64,000 bases of DNA from Cyanobacteria bacterium GSL.Bin1 (GTDB taxonomy: Bacteria > Cyanobacteriota > Cyanobacteriia > Cyanobacteriales > Rubidibacteraceae): assembly GCA_009909085.1 (NCBI GenBank), contig JAAANX010000128.1, positions 37,103 to 101,102 on the forward strand, read 5' to 3'. Position numbers and translations under genes: made by a program. Every line of letters starts with the position of its first letter. Position 1 is the stretch's first letter. Of this stretch, positions 44,787 through 52,967 are shown one piece after another. Below the pieces are notes generated by a model. That model saw only the letters and a program-made list of their open reading frames with translations. It did not search any database and was not told where the DNA came from.

Positions 44787-45899
44787 TTGAAACAAAACGG
44801 TTGCGGGTGTGAAGACGTGGTACAAACCAAGTTATGGCGAGACGTAATCGCCGGTTCTGGGAAAGGATTATTAGTGGCTTTGATCATGACAATCATTGCT
44901 GCTAGTGTAACTTTAGATTATCGGATTAACTTAGGGGCTGGCATCACACTGCCTTTGCTGGTCTCTATTTTGGGTAGTGCTGGCGTTGGCACTGCAATCA
45001 TCCCGATTTTAAAGCGCTTAAAAGCAGGACAATTTATTCGTGAGGATGGGCCCCAAACCCATCTCAAAAAGGCAGGAACCCCGACCATGGGCGGTGCCTT
45101 TTTTATTCCGATCGCGCTGTTGATTGCGGTTTTCTGGTCAGGTTTTCAGCCAGAGGTGATCGCTGTTTCATTGGTGACGCTGAGTTATGCCCTAATTGGC
45201 TTAGTGGATGATTGGCAAATTTTAGTGAAAAAGTCGAATAAAGGGATCTCCCCCCGCGCAAAATTAGGGTTACAAATTCTCGCTGCGATCGCGTTTTGTC
45301 TCTGGTTAGGAATCACTTCGCCCCCTGAAGTGACAACGGTTCCCTTGCCTTTTGGTATTCTCCTGCCCCTGGGTTTTCTCTTTTGGCCCTTAGCGGTGTT
45401 TGTCTTCGCTGCGGAAAGTAATGCGACGAACTTAACCGATGGTGTGGATGGTCTAGCGGGCGGCACTTGCGCGATCGCGTTTTTGGGCTTGGGTAGCATT
45501 TTACTCATTTCCGATCCGCCACTGGCGCTATTTTGTGCTTGTATGAGTGGGGCGTGTGTCGGTTTTGTCTTTCACAACCGCAATCCGGCAAAAGTGTTTA
45601 TGGGGGATACGGGCTCTCTTGCCCTGGGTGCAGGGTTAGCTGCAGTTGGCATCAGCACGCAGCAATTATTTCCCTTACTCATTATCAGTGGAATTTTCTT
45701 TGCCGAATCGCTCTCTGTCATCGCCCAAGTCGGATATTATAAAGCGACTAAAGACGAAAAGGGGGTAGGCAAACGTTTATTTAAAATGGCACCTTTGCAT
45801 CATCATTTTGAACTCAGTGGTTGGTCAGAAATCCAAGTTGTTGGTGTTTTTTACGCGATCGCGCTACTTTTAGTTATCCTTACTTTTTTCTCTGTTTAA
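44787..45899 (+). CDS. mraY: Phospho-N-acetylmuramoyl-pentapeptide transferase MraY
   Basis: This 370-residue integral membrane enzyme makes lipid I from UDP-MurNAc-pentapeptide and undecaprenyl phosphate. Its signatures are GTPTMGGAFF, the aspartates in VDDWQILVKKSNKG, NATNLTDGVDGLAGG, VFMGDTGSLALG and the histidine motif PLHHHFELSGW. The length is usual. The N-terminal 20 residues are variable and include two cysteines. It stands outside any mur/dcw cluster, as is normal for cyanobacteria. Confidence 0.95.
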   Translation: MKQNGCGCEDVVQTKLWRDVIAGSGKGLLVALIMTIIAASVTLDYRINLGAGITLPLLVSILGSAGVGTAIIPILKRLKAGQFIREDGPQTHLKKAGTPTMGGAFFIPIALLIAVFWSGFQPEVIAVSLVTLSYALIGLVDDWQILVKKSNKGISPRAKLGLQILAAIAFCLWLGITSPPEVTTVPLPFGILLPLGFLFWPLAVFVFAAESNATNLTDGVDGLAGGTCAIAFLGLGSILLISDPPLALFCACMSGACVGFVFHNRNPAKVFMGDTGSLALGAGLAAVGISTQQLFPLLIISGIFFAESLSVIAQVGYYKATKDEKGVGKRLFKMAPLHHHFELSGWSEIQVVGVFYAIALLLVILTFFSV

Positions 45900-45999
45900 G
45901 TCACTGTTTTAGCAATCAATCAAATCGTAAAAGTACAAAAATGTTCCTGAGTCAGTCGAAGAACACAGAAAATTGAACAATAAAAATATCATTGAATTA

Positions 46000-46848
46000 T
46001 CATGAGAAATCAGGATCAATAAGGCTGTCTTCTTTTAAGATATCTTCTAACCTTGTCCAAGGAATGTTGACTTCATAAGTCCCTGCGGCATAGGGGCCAA
46101 TTTCATAAGTATTATAAAATAAGTATAATCCTTCTTGAGTAATTGCAAAATTTTGCGGTAATACGAGTTGATTTTCAAATAATCCTGCTGCACTTAAATC
46201 TTGAGTAGGGGTCAAATTATAAGCTTCTCTAAATTGTCGTTCTGCACGATTTAGAAGTAATTCTTTATTGGTAATAAAATCTTCGATTTGGATGAGTTGT
46301 CCAGTCTTTTTATCGAAATTAAGATAAGTCTGACGGGAATTGGGATGAGCCCCACCCAAATAAGAATACTCGGATATGCTCATTGTAATTGTCCTTGGAG
46401 TTGCGCTTGCTTGTTTTCCGTTAATTTCAATCATCCAATGATTCGCTAGGACAGAATTAGGTTCAATTTGTTGGTTAAAATCCAAAAACAGTTCTTGCAC
46501 AATCGTCTCTAAATCTGGCAGTTTAGGGTTAGGATTTTCAGAAAATCGATAATCACCGAGTAAATTGATCACCTGTTGTTTAATCACTTGATTAATATGG
46601 GTCGTAATAGCATTATTATTACCTTTGAATTGCGGATAATGAACAATCACTTCAAAGCAAGGTTGACCTTCCTTGTCACAATTTCCAGTCTGCCATTCTT
46701 GGTTAATTGGTTTGACCATCCAAGCTTCTCCTTTAGCGGTACTCAGTGAAGTGGGAGTCGATAAATGAGGAGATTGATTGGTGTTTGCTTCTCCACAAGC
46801 AACCACAAGAAAAATGCAGAGTAAACTGAGACTGGTTTGGATTTTCAT
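46000..46848 (-). CDS. DUF3298/DUF4163 lipoprotein
   Basis: This 282-residue lipoprotein has an N-terminal signal peptide ending in the lipobox FLVVACG (cysteine about residue 18). It is followed by a DUF4163-like beta domain and a C-terminal DUF3298 domain (YLGGAHPNSRQTYLNFD, then LYLFYNTYEIGPYAAG), as in RsiV-type proteins that bind lysozyme. A periplasmic binding role, perhaps as an inhibitor or carbohydrate binder, is possible. No sigma factor is adjacent. It is monocistronic, between mraY and the kinase-like gene. Confidence 0.82.
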   Translation of the reverse strand: MKIQTSLSLLCIFLVVACGEANTNQSPHLSTPTSLSTAKGEAWMVKPINQEWQTGNCDKEGQPCFEVIVHYPQFKGNNNAITTHINQVIKQQVINLLGDYRFSENPNPKLPDLETIVQELFLDFNQQIEPNSVLANHWMIEINGKQASATPRTITMSISEYSYLGGAHPNSRQTYLNFDKKTGQLIQIEDFITNKELLLNRAERQFREAYNLTPTQDLSAAGLFENQLVLPQNFAITQEGLYLFYNTYEIGPYAAGTYEVNIPWTRLEDILKEDSLIDPDFS

Positions 46849-47028
46849 AATTTGTGCACAGCAAAATTAACTAAAAATCAAGAGCCAAACGATAAGCTTT
46901 CATTAGGATTATGATTAGCTTTTACTTTATATGGCAGAAAGACGAGATTTACAATAGGACTTTGTTGATTCAGATAATGCTCCCAAAGTATTAAGATATA
47001 AGAACAATTGCCCAATCATTGTTGGTGA

Positions 47029-47703
47029 ATGATGGACGAACTGTGTCTAAAAGAATTAATCCACAAAACCAATCTGGAATTACGCCCACAACTGCAGATC
47101 AAAAGCGTTGATCCTCATAATCCAGTTGTGATTTATCATCTCCCCGAACCTTGGGAAAAAGTGGGAACCGGAAACTACGCAGCCGTTTTCTCTCATCCCG
47201 CTTATCCAGAGGTCGTCGTAAAAATTTACGCACCGGATCGCCCAGGATTTGAGGAGGAAAGAGAAGTTTATCAGCGTTTAGGAAAGCATCCCGCTTATTC
47301 ACAATGCTTTTACGCAGAAGATAATTGCTTAATCCTGAAACGACTGCAAGGCGTGACCCTTTACGATAGCGTCAATCGGGGATTAAAGATTCCGAAGCAA
47401 GTGATCGAAGATATTGATGCTGCCCTAGACTACGCCCGAAAACGAGGATTATTTCCCCATGATGTTCACGGTAAAAATGTCATGATGTGGAATGGCAAAG
47501 GGTATGTTGTCGATGTCTCGGATTTTCTAAAACTGGAATCTTGTTCAGCGTGGAATAATTTGAAAACCGCTTACTATTGGCTCTATCGTCCTATTCTTGC
47601 TCCCCTAAATTTACGTATTCCTTATTTGTTACTCGATGGGGTGCGCAGTAGTTATCGCGCTTCTCGCAGTTTATTGGATGTTCGACGCAATCGCCAAGCT
47701 TAA
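47029..47703 (+). CDS. Small protein-kinase-like protein
   Basis: This 224-residue protein has a reduced kinase fold. A glycine-loop-like GTGNYAAVF, the ATP-binding lysine in VVVKIY, and a catalytic-loop equivalent FPHDVHGKNVMM (H-x-D-type with asparagine) are visible. A DFG equivalent reads VVDVSDF. It is shorter than canonical Ser/Thr kinases and resembles the RIO/ABC1/APH atypical kinases. Activity and target are not known. The next gene, comF, starts 18 bases later on the same strand. Confidence 0.7.
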   Translation: MMDELCLKELIHKTNLELRPQLQIKSVDPHNPVVIYHLPEPWEKVGTGNYAAVFSHPAYPEVVVKIYAPDRPGFEEEREVYQRLGKHPAYSQCFYAEDNCLILKRLQGVTLYDSVNRGLKIPKQVIEDIDAALDYARKRGLFPHDVHGKNVMMWNGKGYVVDVSDFLKLESCSAWNNLKTAYYWLYRPILAPLNLRIPYLLLDGVRSSYRASRSLLDVRRNRQA

Positions 47704-47720
47704 TTCTAATCCCTAGAACA

Positions 47721-48389
47721 ATGCCCAATTGGAATCAAATATCTCAGGATATTTTATCCTTGTTCTTGCATCCTAATTGTCCCTTGTGTAACCGGAGTGC
47801 AGAAACGGTACTCTGCCAGAATTGTCAGCGTCAACTCGAGCAGTGTCAATTATCTCCCCCGCAATTTGAAGGAAAGGGAGGGATTGCAGTGGTGGCTTGG
47901 GGAGAATATGGGGGATTACTCAAACGCGCGATCGCTGCTTTCAAGTACGAAAACTATCCTCAACTGGCTCGCCCTCTCGGCTCATACCTTGGCAAAACTT
48001 GGTTAACTGTTTCTGCGCCTGCTTCTACTTTTCTTAAGCCCATTGTTGTTCCAATTCCACTGCATCCAGAAAAACAAAAGCAACGGGGGTATAACCAAGC
48101 TGAGTTAATTGCGCGTTCCTTTTGTGCAGTGACTGGTTTACCCTTAAAACCACAAGGCTTAAAACGGATTAAAAATACAAAGGCTCTGTTTGGTCTGACA
48201 CCAGAAGAACGAGAACAAACCGTAGCGCAAGCTTTCATCATTGGGAAAGGGCTGAAATCAGGTCAAACTGTCCTCATCTTAGATGATATCTATACAACAG
48301 GTACTACTGGGCACATCGCTCAAATGACCCTCCAGCAAGCAGGCATTAATGTTATTGGTGTTGCAGCGATCGCTGCGTCACAACGATAA
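47721..48389 (+). CDS. comF: ComF-family phosphoribosyltransferase-like protein
   Basis: This 222-residue ComF-type protein has an N-terminal zinc finger (CPLCNRSAETVLCQNC) and a type I phosphoribosyltransferase domain with the PRPP motif VLILDDIYTTGTT (about 190-202). In naturally competent bacteria ComF is needed for uptake or processing of transforming DNA, and cyanobacterial comF is needed for transformation and motility in some strains. It follows the kinase-like gene closely and precedes the DnaJ-TPR gene on the same strand. Confidence 0.9.
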   Translation: MPNWNQISQDILSLFLHPNCPLCNRSAETVLCQNCQRQLEQCQLSPPQFEGKGGIAVVAWGEYGGLLKRAIAAFKYENYPQLARPLGSYLGKTWLTVSAPASTFLKPIVVPIPLHPEKQKQRGYNQAELIARSFCAVTGLPLKPQGLKRIKNTKALFGLTPEEREQTVAQAFIIGKGLKSGQTVLILDDIYTTGTTGHIAQMTLQQAGINVIGVAAIAASQR

Positions 48390-48479
48390 AAATGAGTTTA
48401 ATGCCAAAACAGGAATAGAGAGCTATTCAAACATTTTAATGAGGTACAATCAAGAGCGAGTCTTGGTTTCCCAGTATAG

Positions 48480-49874
48480 ATGCAAGAACATCACGATTAC
48501 TATAGAATTCTCAACCTCTCAGAAAATGCGACTTTGGAAGACATCAAAAGTGCCTTCCGGCGTCTGGCTCGTGATTGTCATCCCGATTTACATCCCAATG
48601 ATCAAAATGCAGCGGAACGTTTTCGTTTGCTGCGAGAAGCCTACGAAGTATTGAGTGATTCGGCGCGGCGGAGTCGTTATGATCGTCGTCGTGGTACTAA
48701 TGGATCTGGAAATCAGCAACAAACTAGCCCGCAAGTCTATTATGTGCGAGGAGTGGAGAAGATTCTCGTTAGGGATTATCGCGCCGCAATTGTTGCCCTG
48801 TCTGAGGCGATCCGGCTCAATGGTCGCTTTGTTGAAGCTTATCAGAAACGCTGTGAAGCTTATATTGCAATTGGACAAGAACGGGCAGCTTTAGAAGATT
48901 GCCAACAGATTTTAAGATATCAACCGGACAACGCGATCGCGTACTACTACCGAGGAAGGGCACGTCAACGCCTTGGCTATGCTGATTCTGCAATCAAAGC
49001 CTATACTCACGCAATTCAATTAGATAAAAACTTTGCTCCCTCTTACTATTATCGCGGTGTTGCTAACCACGAACTACGCCATCGCAATCAAGCGATTGCT
49101 GACTGGCGAGAATATGCAGAACTTTGCAAACAACAAGGAAATCTACAAGGCTACCGTCTCGGAATGAATGCCTTGAGTCAGTACAACTGGTTTCCCATAA
49201 AAATGGGTAACCGAATTTTAGAGCACTTGTGGCGTTTAGGCACACAGATGTTCCCTCAAAAAAAGAACCCGCCTTCTTCTCAATCTTCAGTTCAACTGCA
49301 ACAGAGTTTGGGTCATACGCTCAGATTCATGCAAGTGACGATTCAAACGAGCATAGTTACTTTACTACAAATTTTTAAAAATCCTGTGGGCGGAGTTTTA
49401 TCAGCTTACGGCAGCTTGGAACCAAAAAGGGTTGCCCTCGTTTCTTGTGGGTTTATTCTCCTTAGTGAAGTGGGGTTTGTCGTTGGCTTGTTATCTCGCT
49501 TTCCAGAAAATGATGGGATGATGCTTCCAGCCTTAATCCTGGGGCTCATTCCTATGCTGAGTTTGTTTTTAATCAGCTGGATCACTTATTCCTTCAAGCC
49601 GTCTTCTCGCCATTGGACAGGAAATTTATTTCTGGCAAGTAGTGCAACTTTACCTTTAGCTGCTTTTTCGTTCTGCAGTCCCTTTTTTAGCCTGATTCCA
49701 ACCCTAATTATCCTAATCCTTGCAATTTTTATGGTTTCCCATACGATTCTTTTGCTCTATGGCGGATGTTCCCAACTGCTTAATCTTTCGGAGTCCTCAG
49801 CAGCGCTAATTGTTCCTGTTATGGTGATTGTGACCACTTTTCTGACTTGGGTTAGTTTCTCAATTTTATTCTAA
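48480..49874 (+). CDS. DnaJ-domain, TPR-repeat membrane protein
   Basis: This is a 464-residue chimeric co-chaperone-like protein. The N-terminal J domain (about 5-70) has HPD at 34-36 and so should stimulate a DnaK ATPase. Residues about 90-215 hold three TPR-type helix pairs (AIRLNGRFVEAYQKRCEAYI and similar repeats). The C-terminal 180 residues contain about five hydrophobic segments anchoring it in a membrane, with the J domain in the cytoplasm. It may recruit DnaK to membrane protein assembly. It is probably the last gene of the kinase-comF-dnaJ run. Confidence 0.85.
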   Translation: MQEHHDYYRILNLSENATLEDIKSAFRRLARDCHPDLHPNDQNAAERFRLLREAYEVLSDSARRSRYDRRRGTNGSGNQQQTSPQVYYVRGVEKILVRDYRAAIVALSEAIRLNGRFVEAYQKRCEAYIAIGQERAALEDCQQILRYQPDNAIAYYYRGRARQRLGYADSAIKAYTHAIQLDKNFAPSYYYRGVANHELRHRNQAIADWREYAELCKQQGNLQGYRLGMNALSQYNWFPIKMGNRILEHLWRLGTQMFPQKKNPPSSQSSVQLQQSLGHTLRFMQVTIQTSIVTLLQIFKNPVGGVLSAYGSLEPKRVALVSCGFILLSEVGFVVGLLSRFPENDGMMLPALILGLIPMLSLFLISWITYSFKPSSRHWTGNLFLASSATLPLAAFSFCSPFFSLIPTLIILILAIFMVSHTILLLYGGCSQLLNLSESSAALIVPVMVIVTTFLTWVSFSILF

Positions 49875-50298
49875 AACTCGTACAAGAGACTTGATTTTTA
49901 AAGTTAAGGTGTTATAGTAGAGGTTTAGAGTAAATTAGTGCTTCCGGCGATAAAAGTGAATAGTTAACGATCAACTCAAGATGAATTTAGGGAATGATGA
50001 GGTCAGGGAAACTATCCTCCTTTGAAGAACGTCAGAGGACATAGTTCATTATTAAAGTAAACTGGTAATTACTTCTCATAATCAAGCAGCAAGTGGAAGG
50101 AAAATTATACCGGGCAATCTGAATTTAGGACTGCTCAGTATTAGTCCCGAAACAAATTGCCAATAATCTGTCAAGAGCAGGATGCAATGTTTGATTAGTT
50201 GCAGCTAAGCTAAGGGTAGGAATGAATTCCCAACCCAGTGAAAGCAATCCAAGTTTCCGAAAACAACTGCTTATCAACGGAGTCACTGACAATTACAG
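49875..50298. other. Long leader/promoter region of the sigma factor gene
   Basis: This 424-base spacer contains no ORF of note. Its main visible structure is the stem-loop listed at 50113-50161. The rest is A+T-rich and likely includes one or more promoters of the stress-type sigma gene. Confidence 0.5.
50113..50161 (+). promoter_or_regulatory. Stem-loop in the sigma-factor leader
   Basis: GGCAAT (50113-50118) pairs with ATTGCC (50156-50161). Nested inside, GGACT (50128-50132) pairs with AGTCC (50143-50147). It lies about 140 bases upstream of the sigma-factor ATG, within the probable untranslated leader. The regulatory role is inferred. Confidence 0.4.
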
Positions 50299-51285
50299 AT
50301 GCCCACTGCAAAATTAGACCAAAACAACGATAAGCCAATCTTCTCTGCTGATATGGTGCGAACCTATCTCCACGAGATTGGTCGTGTCCCATTGCTCACT
50401 CATGAACAAGAGATCATCTTGGGCAAGCAAGTGCAGAAGATGATGAAGCTGATCGAACAAAAAGAAGAATTAGAAGAAGAGCTGGGGCGAGAAGCGACCG
50501 AAGAAGAGTGGACGCAAAAAGTTGGCATTAGCCAAGCCGAGCTACAGAAAGCGATGCGAGAAGGCAATCGCGCCAAACGGAAGATGATTGAGGCGAACTT
50601 GCGTTTGGTCGTCGCCATCGCAAAGAAATACCAAAAGCGCAACATGGAATTCTTGGATTTAATTCAAGAAGGAACTTTAGGGCTAGAGCGGGGCGTTGAA
50701 AAATTTGACCCCACCCGCGGTTATAAGTTCTCCACCTATGCGTACTGGTGGATTCGCCAAGCGATTACCCGCGCGATCGCGCAACAAGCCCGTGCGATTC
50801 GCTTACCGATTCATATTACCGAAAAACTCAACAAAATCAAGAAAGTCCAACGGGAACTCGCCCAAAAGCTGGGGCGGAATGCAACTCCCACTGAAATTGC
50901 AGAAGAGTTAGGGTTAGAACCCTCGCAAATTCGTGAGTATCTGAGTATTGCTCGTCAGCCGATTTCTCTAGATGTACGAGTTGGCGACAATCAAGATACT
51001 GAGCTGTCAGAATTACTCGAAGATGACGAAAACTCTCCTGAAACTTATCTGACACAAGAGTCAATGCGCCAAGACATTGATTCCATGCTCTCGGAGTTGA
51101 CACCTCAGCAACGAGAAGTCCTTTCCTTACGCTTTGGCTTAGAAGATGGCAATGAACTATCCTTAGCCAAAGTAGGGAAAAAATTAAACTTGAGCCGGGA
51201 ACGAGTACGCCAACTTGAACATCAAGCACTTGCTAAACTGCGCAGGCGGCGAGCCGGTATTCAAGAATATATTGCTGCAAGTTAA
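50299..51285 (+). CDS. Group 2 RNA polymerase sigma factor (SigB/SigD-like)
   Basis: This 328-residue sigma-70 family protein has region 1.2 (DMVRTYLHEIGRVPLLTHEQE), region 2 with the RpoD-box (LDLIQEGTLGLERGVEKFDP and FSTYAYWWIRQAITRAI), region 3, and region 4 (LTPQQREVLSLRFGL, then LSRERVRQLEHQAL). The long acidic region 1.1 of the primary sigma is missing and the size is that of group 2 sigmas such as SigB (345 aa) or SigD (318 aa). These respond to stress, light or carbon/nitrogen state. Which paralogue it is cannot be fixed. It is followed by a strong terminator. Confidence 0.92.
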   Translation: MPTAKLDQNNDKPIFSADMVRTYLHEIGRVPLLTHEQEIILGKQVQKMMKLIEQKEELEEELGREATEEEWTQKVGISQAELQKAMREGNRAKRKMIEANLRLVVAIAKKYQKRNMEFLDLIQEGTLGLERGVEKFDPTRGYKFSTYAYWWIRQAITRAIAQQARAIRLPIHITEKLNKIKKVQRELAQKLGRNATPTEIAEELGLEPSQIREYLSIARQPISLDVRVGDNQDTELSELLEDDENSPETYLTQESMRQDIDSMLSELTPQQREVLSLRFGLEDGNELSLAKVGKKLNLSRERVRQLEHQALAKLRRRRAGIQEYIAAS

Positions 51286-51331
51286 AGTTAAAGTTTCGGC
51301 GTCAGTTGATAAGGCAATGATTCTTCATTTT

Positions 51332-51365
51332 AACAAGGGGGATTTACCCCTTGTTTTCTTTTTTT
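51332..51365 (+). terminator. Intrinsic terminator of the sigma gene
   Basis: AACAAGGGG (51332-51340) pairs perfectly with CCCCTTGTT (51347-51355) around a six-base loop, followed by a T-rich tract TTCTTTTTTTG. It lies about 45 bases after the stop codon. Confidence 0.9.
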
Positions 51366-51445
51366 GCCCAACAAAAAGCCCCCTCAGCCTCTTACTAAGG
51401 GGTTGCTTTTCTGAGTTACCGCAACGCCGTTTTACCTCAGTTTAT

Positions 51446-51542
51446 GACCTCCTGTAAACAGGTGGGTACCGACGTCTCGCTTTAAGTTTCCGGGTGCAAG
51501 CCCGGTTTACTGCCACGAGAGGGGTTGGTTCCCTGATAGGTC
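51446..51542. ncRNA. Candidate structured RNA between sigma gene and cyAbrB
   Basis: A closing stem GACCT (51446-51450)/AGGTC (51538-51542) encloses a small hairpin CCTG/CAGG (51451-51462), a stem TCTCG (51475-51479)/CGAGA (51516-51520), and inside it CCGGG/CCCGG (51490-51494/51501-51505) with loop TGCAAG. GTAAAC (51454-51459) can also pair with GTTTAC (51505-51510), giving a pseudoknot. The CCGGGTGCAAGCCCGG hairpin faintly recalls the cobalamin-riboswitch core, and the overall shape could also suit a 6S-type RNA. Neither is established. The strand is unknown; + is the better guess. Confidence 0.4.
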
Positions 51543-51688
51543 TTGCTTGTAGATCAAAAAACTATATTGGCAGTCACCAACGTTGCAGCAATAGTTTGAG
51601 ATTGAGGGATTAATTTAATCCACTTTATGTCCGATCATAGCTTGTCATGGGGGGGAATTGACAAGAGAGAAATCGGCAAAGATGATCA

Positions 51689-52099
51689 TTAATTATCCTC
51701 ATCTTCTGAGTCGTCTTCATCATTAAACCCACTCACTTGTTTAAGATGAATATGTTTCCGTCCCAAGGTAATTTCAAATTCATCCCCAGGTTTTAAGCCC
51801 ATTTTTTTAGTGTAAGCAGCCCCAATTAATAAGTTGCCATTGGATTGGACACTAATTTTATAACTGGCTGAACGCCCACCGCGTCCTCGCCCATTTCCAT
51901 TACTATCTAACCGAATTCCCTCTGCATCCATTAGAGCATTAAGAAATTTCATCATATTGACTCGTTGGACACCGTTTTTTGTTTCGGTGTAGTAACCACA
52001 AGCCTTGGCTTTTTCTTCCCTACTGAGGTTACCCAAATCTTTAACTTTTTGGAGTAAAGCCTCACCAGTTAAGGGGTTTCCTTGTTTTTGTGCCATCAA
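51689..52099 (-). CDS. cyAbrB-type transcriptional regulator
   Basis: This 136-residue protein is of the cyanobacteria-specific AbrB group. The conserved N-terminal half (LTGEALLQKVKDLGNLSREE and CGYYTETKNG) precedes a basic glycine/arginine hinge (GNGRGRGGRSASY). The AbrB DNA-binding domain is at about 80-122 (ISVQSNGNLLIGAAYTKK, KPGDEFEITLGRK), with a strongly acidic tail after it. cyAbrB proteins control carbon/nitrogen balance, cell division and hydrogenase genes. Whether this is cyAbrB1 or cyAbrB2 is not decided. The start may be the second methionine. Confidence 0.92.
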   Translation of the reverse strand: MMAQKQGNPLTGEALLQKVKDLGNLSREEKAKACGYYTETKNGVQRVNMMKFLNALMDAEGIRLDSNGNGRGRGGRSASYKISVQSNGNLLIGAAYTKKMGLKPGDEFEITLGRKHIHLKQVSGFNDEDDSEDEDN

Positions 52100-52521
52100 C
52101 TGGAACTCTTAATTTATTAATTTTCACACTTCTACTTTAGCTGTTTTTTATATCCAAGCGCAATTAAATTATTAACGCTTAGTGCAGCAGCTTCTAAAGA
52201 CTATATTACATTTGTTTGAATAAATCAATCATCAGCATTTTCTGTGTGGAAATTTTTCAAATCTTGAGCTGAATGATCCCTAAATCTTCTCCGTAACATC
52301 GATAACAGTTTCTTGTTCAGGAAAAGACTGACGACAAAGGAGGGCTCATGAGTGAAGTGGAGATCGGGGAAGTCGGGATCAAGCTTTAAGAACAGCAAGA
52401 TTGCTTCCTCTCCTAATGCCATCAATTAATGATATGGTAATAGTATTTACCTTAAGATCAGACACTGTTTCGGCTTAAGCTAAGGGCTTCAGTCGCGCTC
52501 ATTGTTATTAACTTGACAAAA
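52100..52521. other. Divergent promoter region, cyAbrB / Rrf2
   Basis: This 422-base spacer lies between two regulator genes transcribed outward. A 66-codon minus-strand ORF lies inside it but has no ribosome-binding site and no recognisable family. No terminator or clear operator is identified. Confidence 0.4.
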
Positions 52522-52965
52522 ATGAAATTGACGACTCGTGGACACTATAGCGTTAAAGCATTACTAGATTTAAGTTTACAATCGCGTCTGAGTCCGACAT
52601 CGGTAAAAAAGATCGCGCAACGCCAAGGATTACCCCCAGCTTATTTAGAAAAATTATTGATTGCCTTACGCCAAGCGGGTTTAGTCAAGTCGGTACGCGG
52701 CGCACAAGGAGGCTATCAACTCGCCCGAGAGCCCCAAGAGATTTTTTTAGGACAAATTTTAGAAGCGGTTGGCGAGACAATTGATCCTTTACCTCGCCAT
52801 ACTCCTGATGCTGAACAGACTGAAGATTGGGTTACTTATAGTCTCTGGCGACAACTCTATCAAAAGTTAAAAGAAGCGTTATATAGTATCAGTCTCGCTG
52901 ACTTATATTATGATGCTCGGAGTTGGCAAGCAGCACAAGGAGAAGAAACAAATTTTGTAGTTTAA
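52522..52965 (+). CDS. Rrf2-family transcriptional regulator
   Basis: This 147-residue winged-helix regulator starts at ATG 52522 with MKLTTRGHYSVKALLDL, the standard Rrf2 beginning. An upstream in-frame TTG at 52513 would add three residues and is less likely. The recognition helix region KIAQRQGLPPAYLEKLL and the wing GLVKSVRGAQGGYQLAR are clear. It contains no cysteine, so it cannot bind an Fe-S cluster through the three cysteines used by IscR or NsrR. Its signal must be different (cysteine-metabolism CymR-type or other). It lies two bases before cobD and may be coupled to it. Confidence 0.88.
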   Translation: MKLTTRGHYSVKALLDLSLQSRLSPTSVKKIAQRQGLPPAYLEKLLIALRQAGLVKSVRGAQGGYQLAREPQEIFLGQILEAVGETIDPLPRHTPDAEQTEDWVTYSLWRQLYQKLKEALYSISLADLYYDARSWQAAQGEETNFVV

Positions 52966-52967
52966 AC

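Noticed and set aside
51446..51542. Assignment of the structured block as a cobalamin riboswitch
   Set aside because: The B12-box sequence and the conserved J6/3 core are not matched, and no cobalamin gene follows directly on the same transcript; kept only as an unassigned structured RNA.
52225..52425. 66-codon minus-strand ORF between cyAbrB and Rrf2 genes
   Set aside because: No ribosome-binding site, starts from an ambiguous TTG-ATG, no recognisable motif and unusual composition; treated as non-coding.
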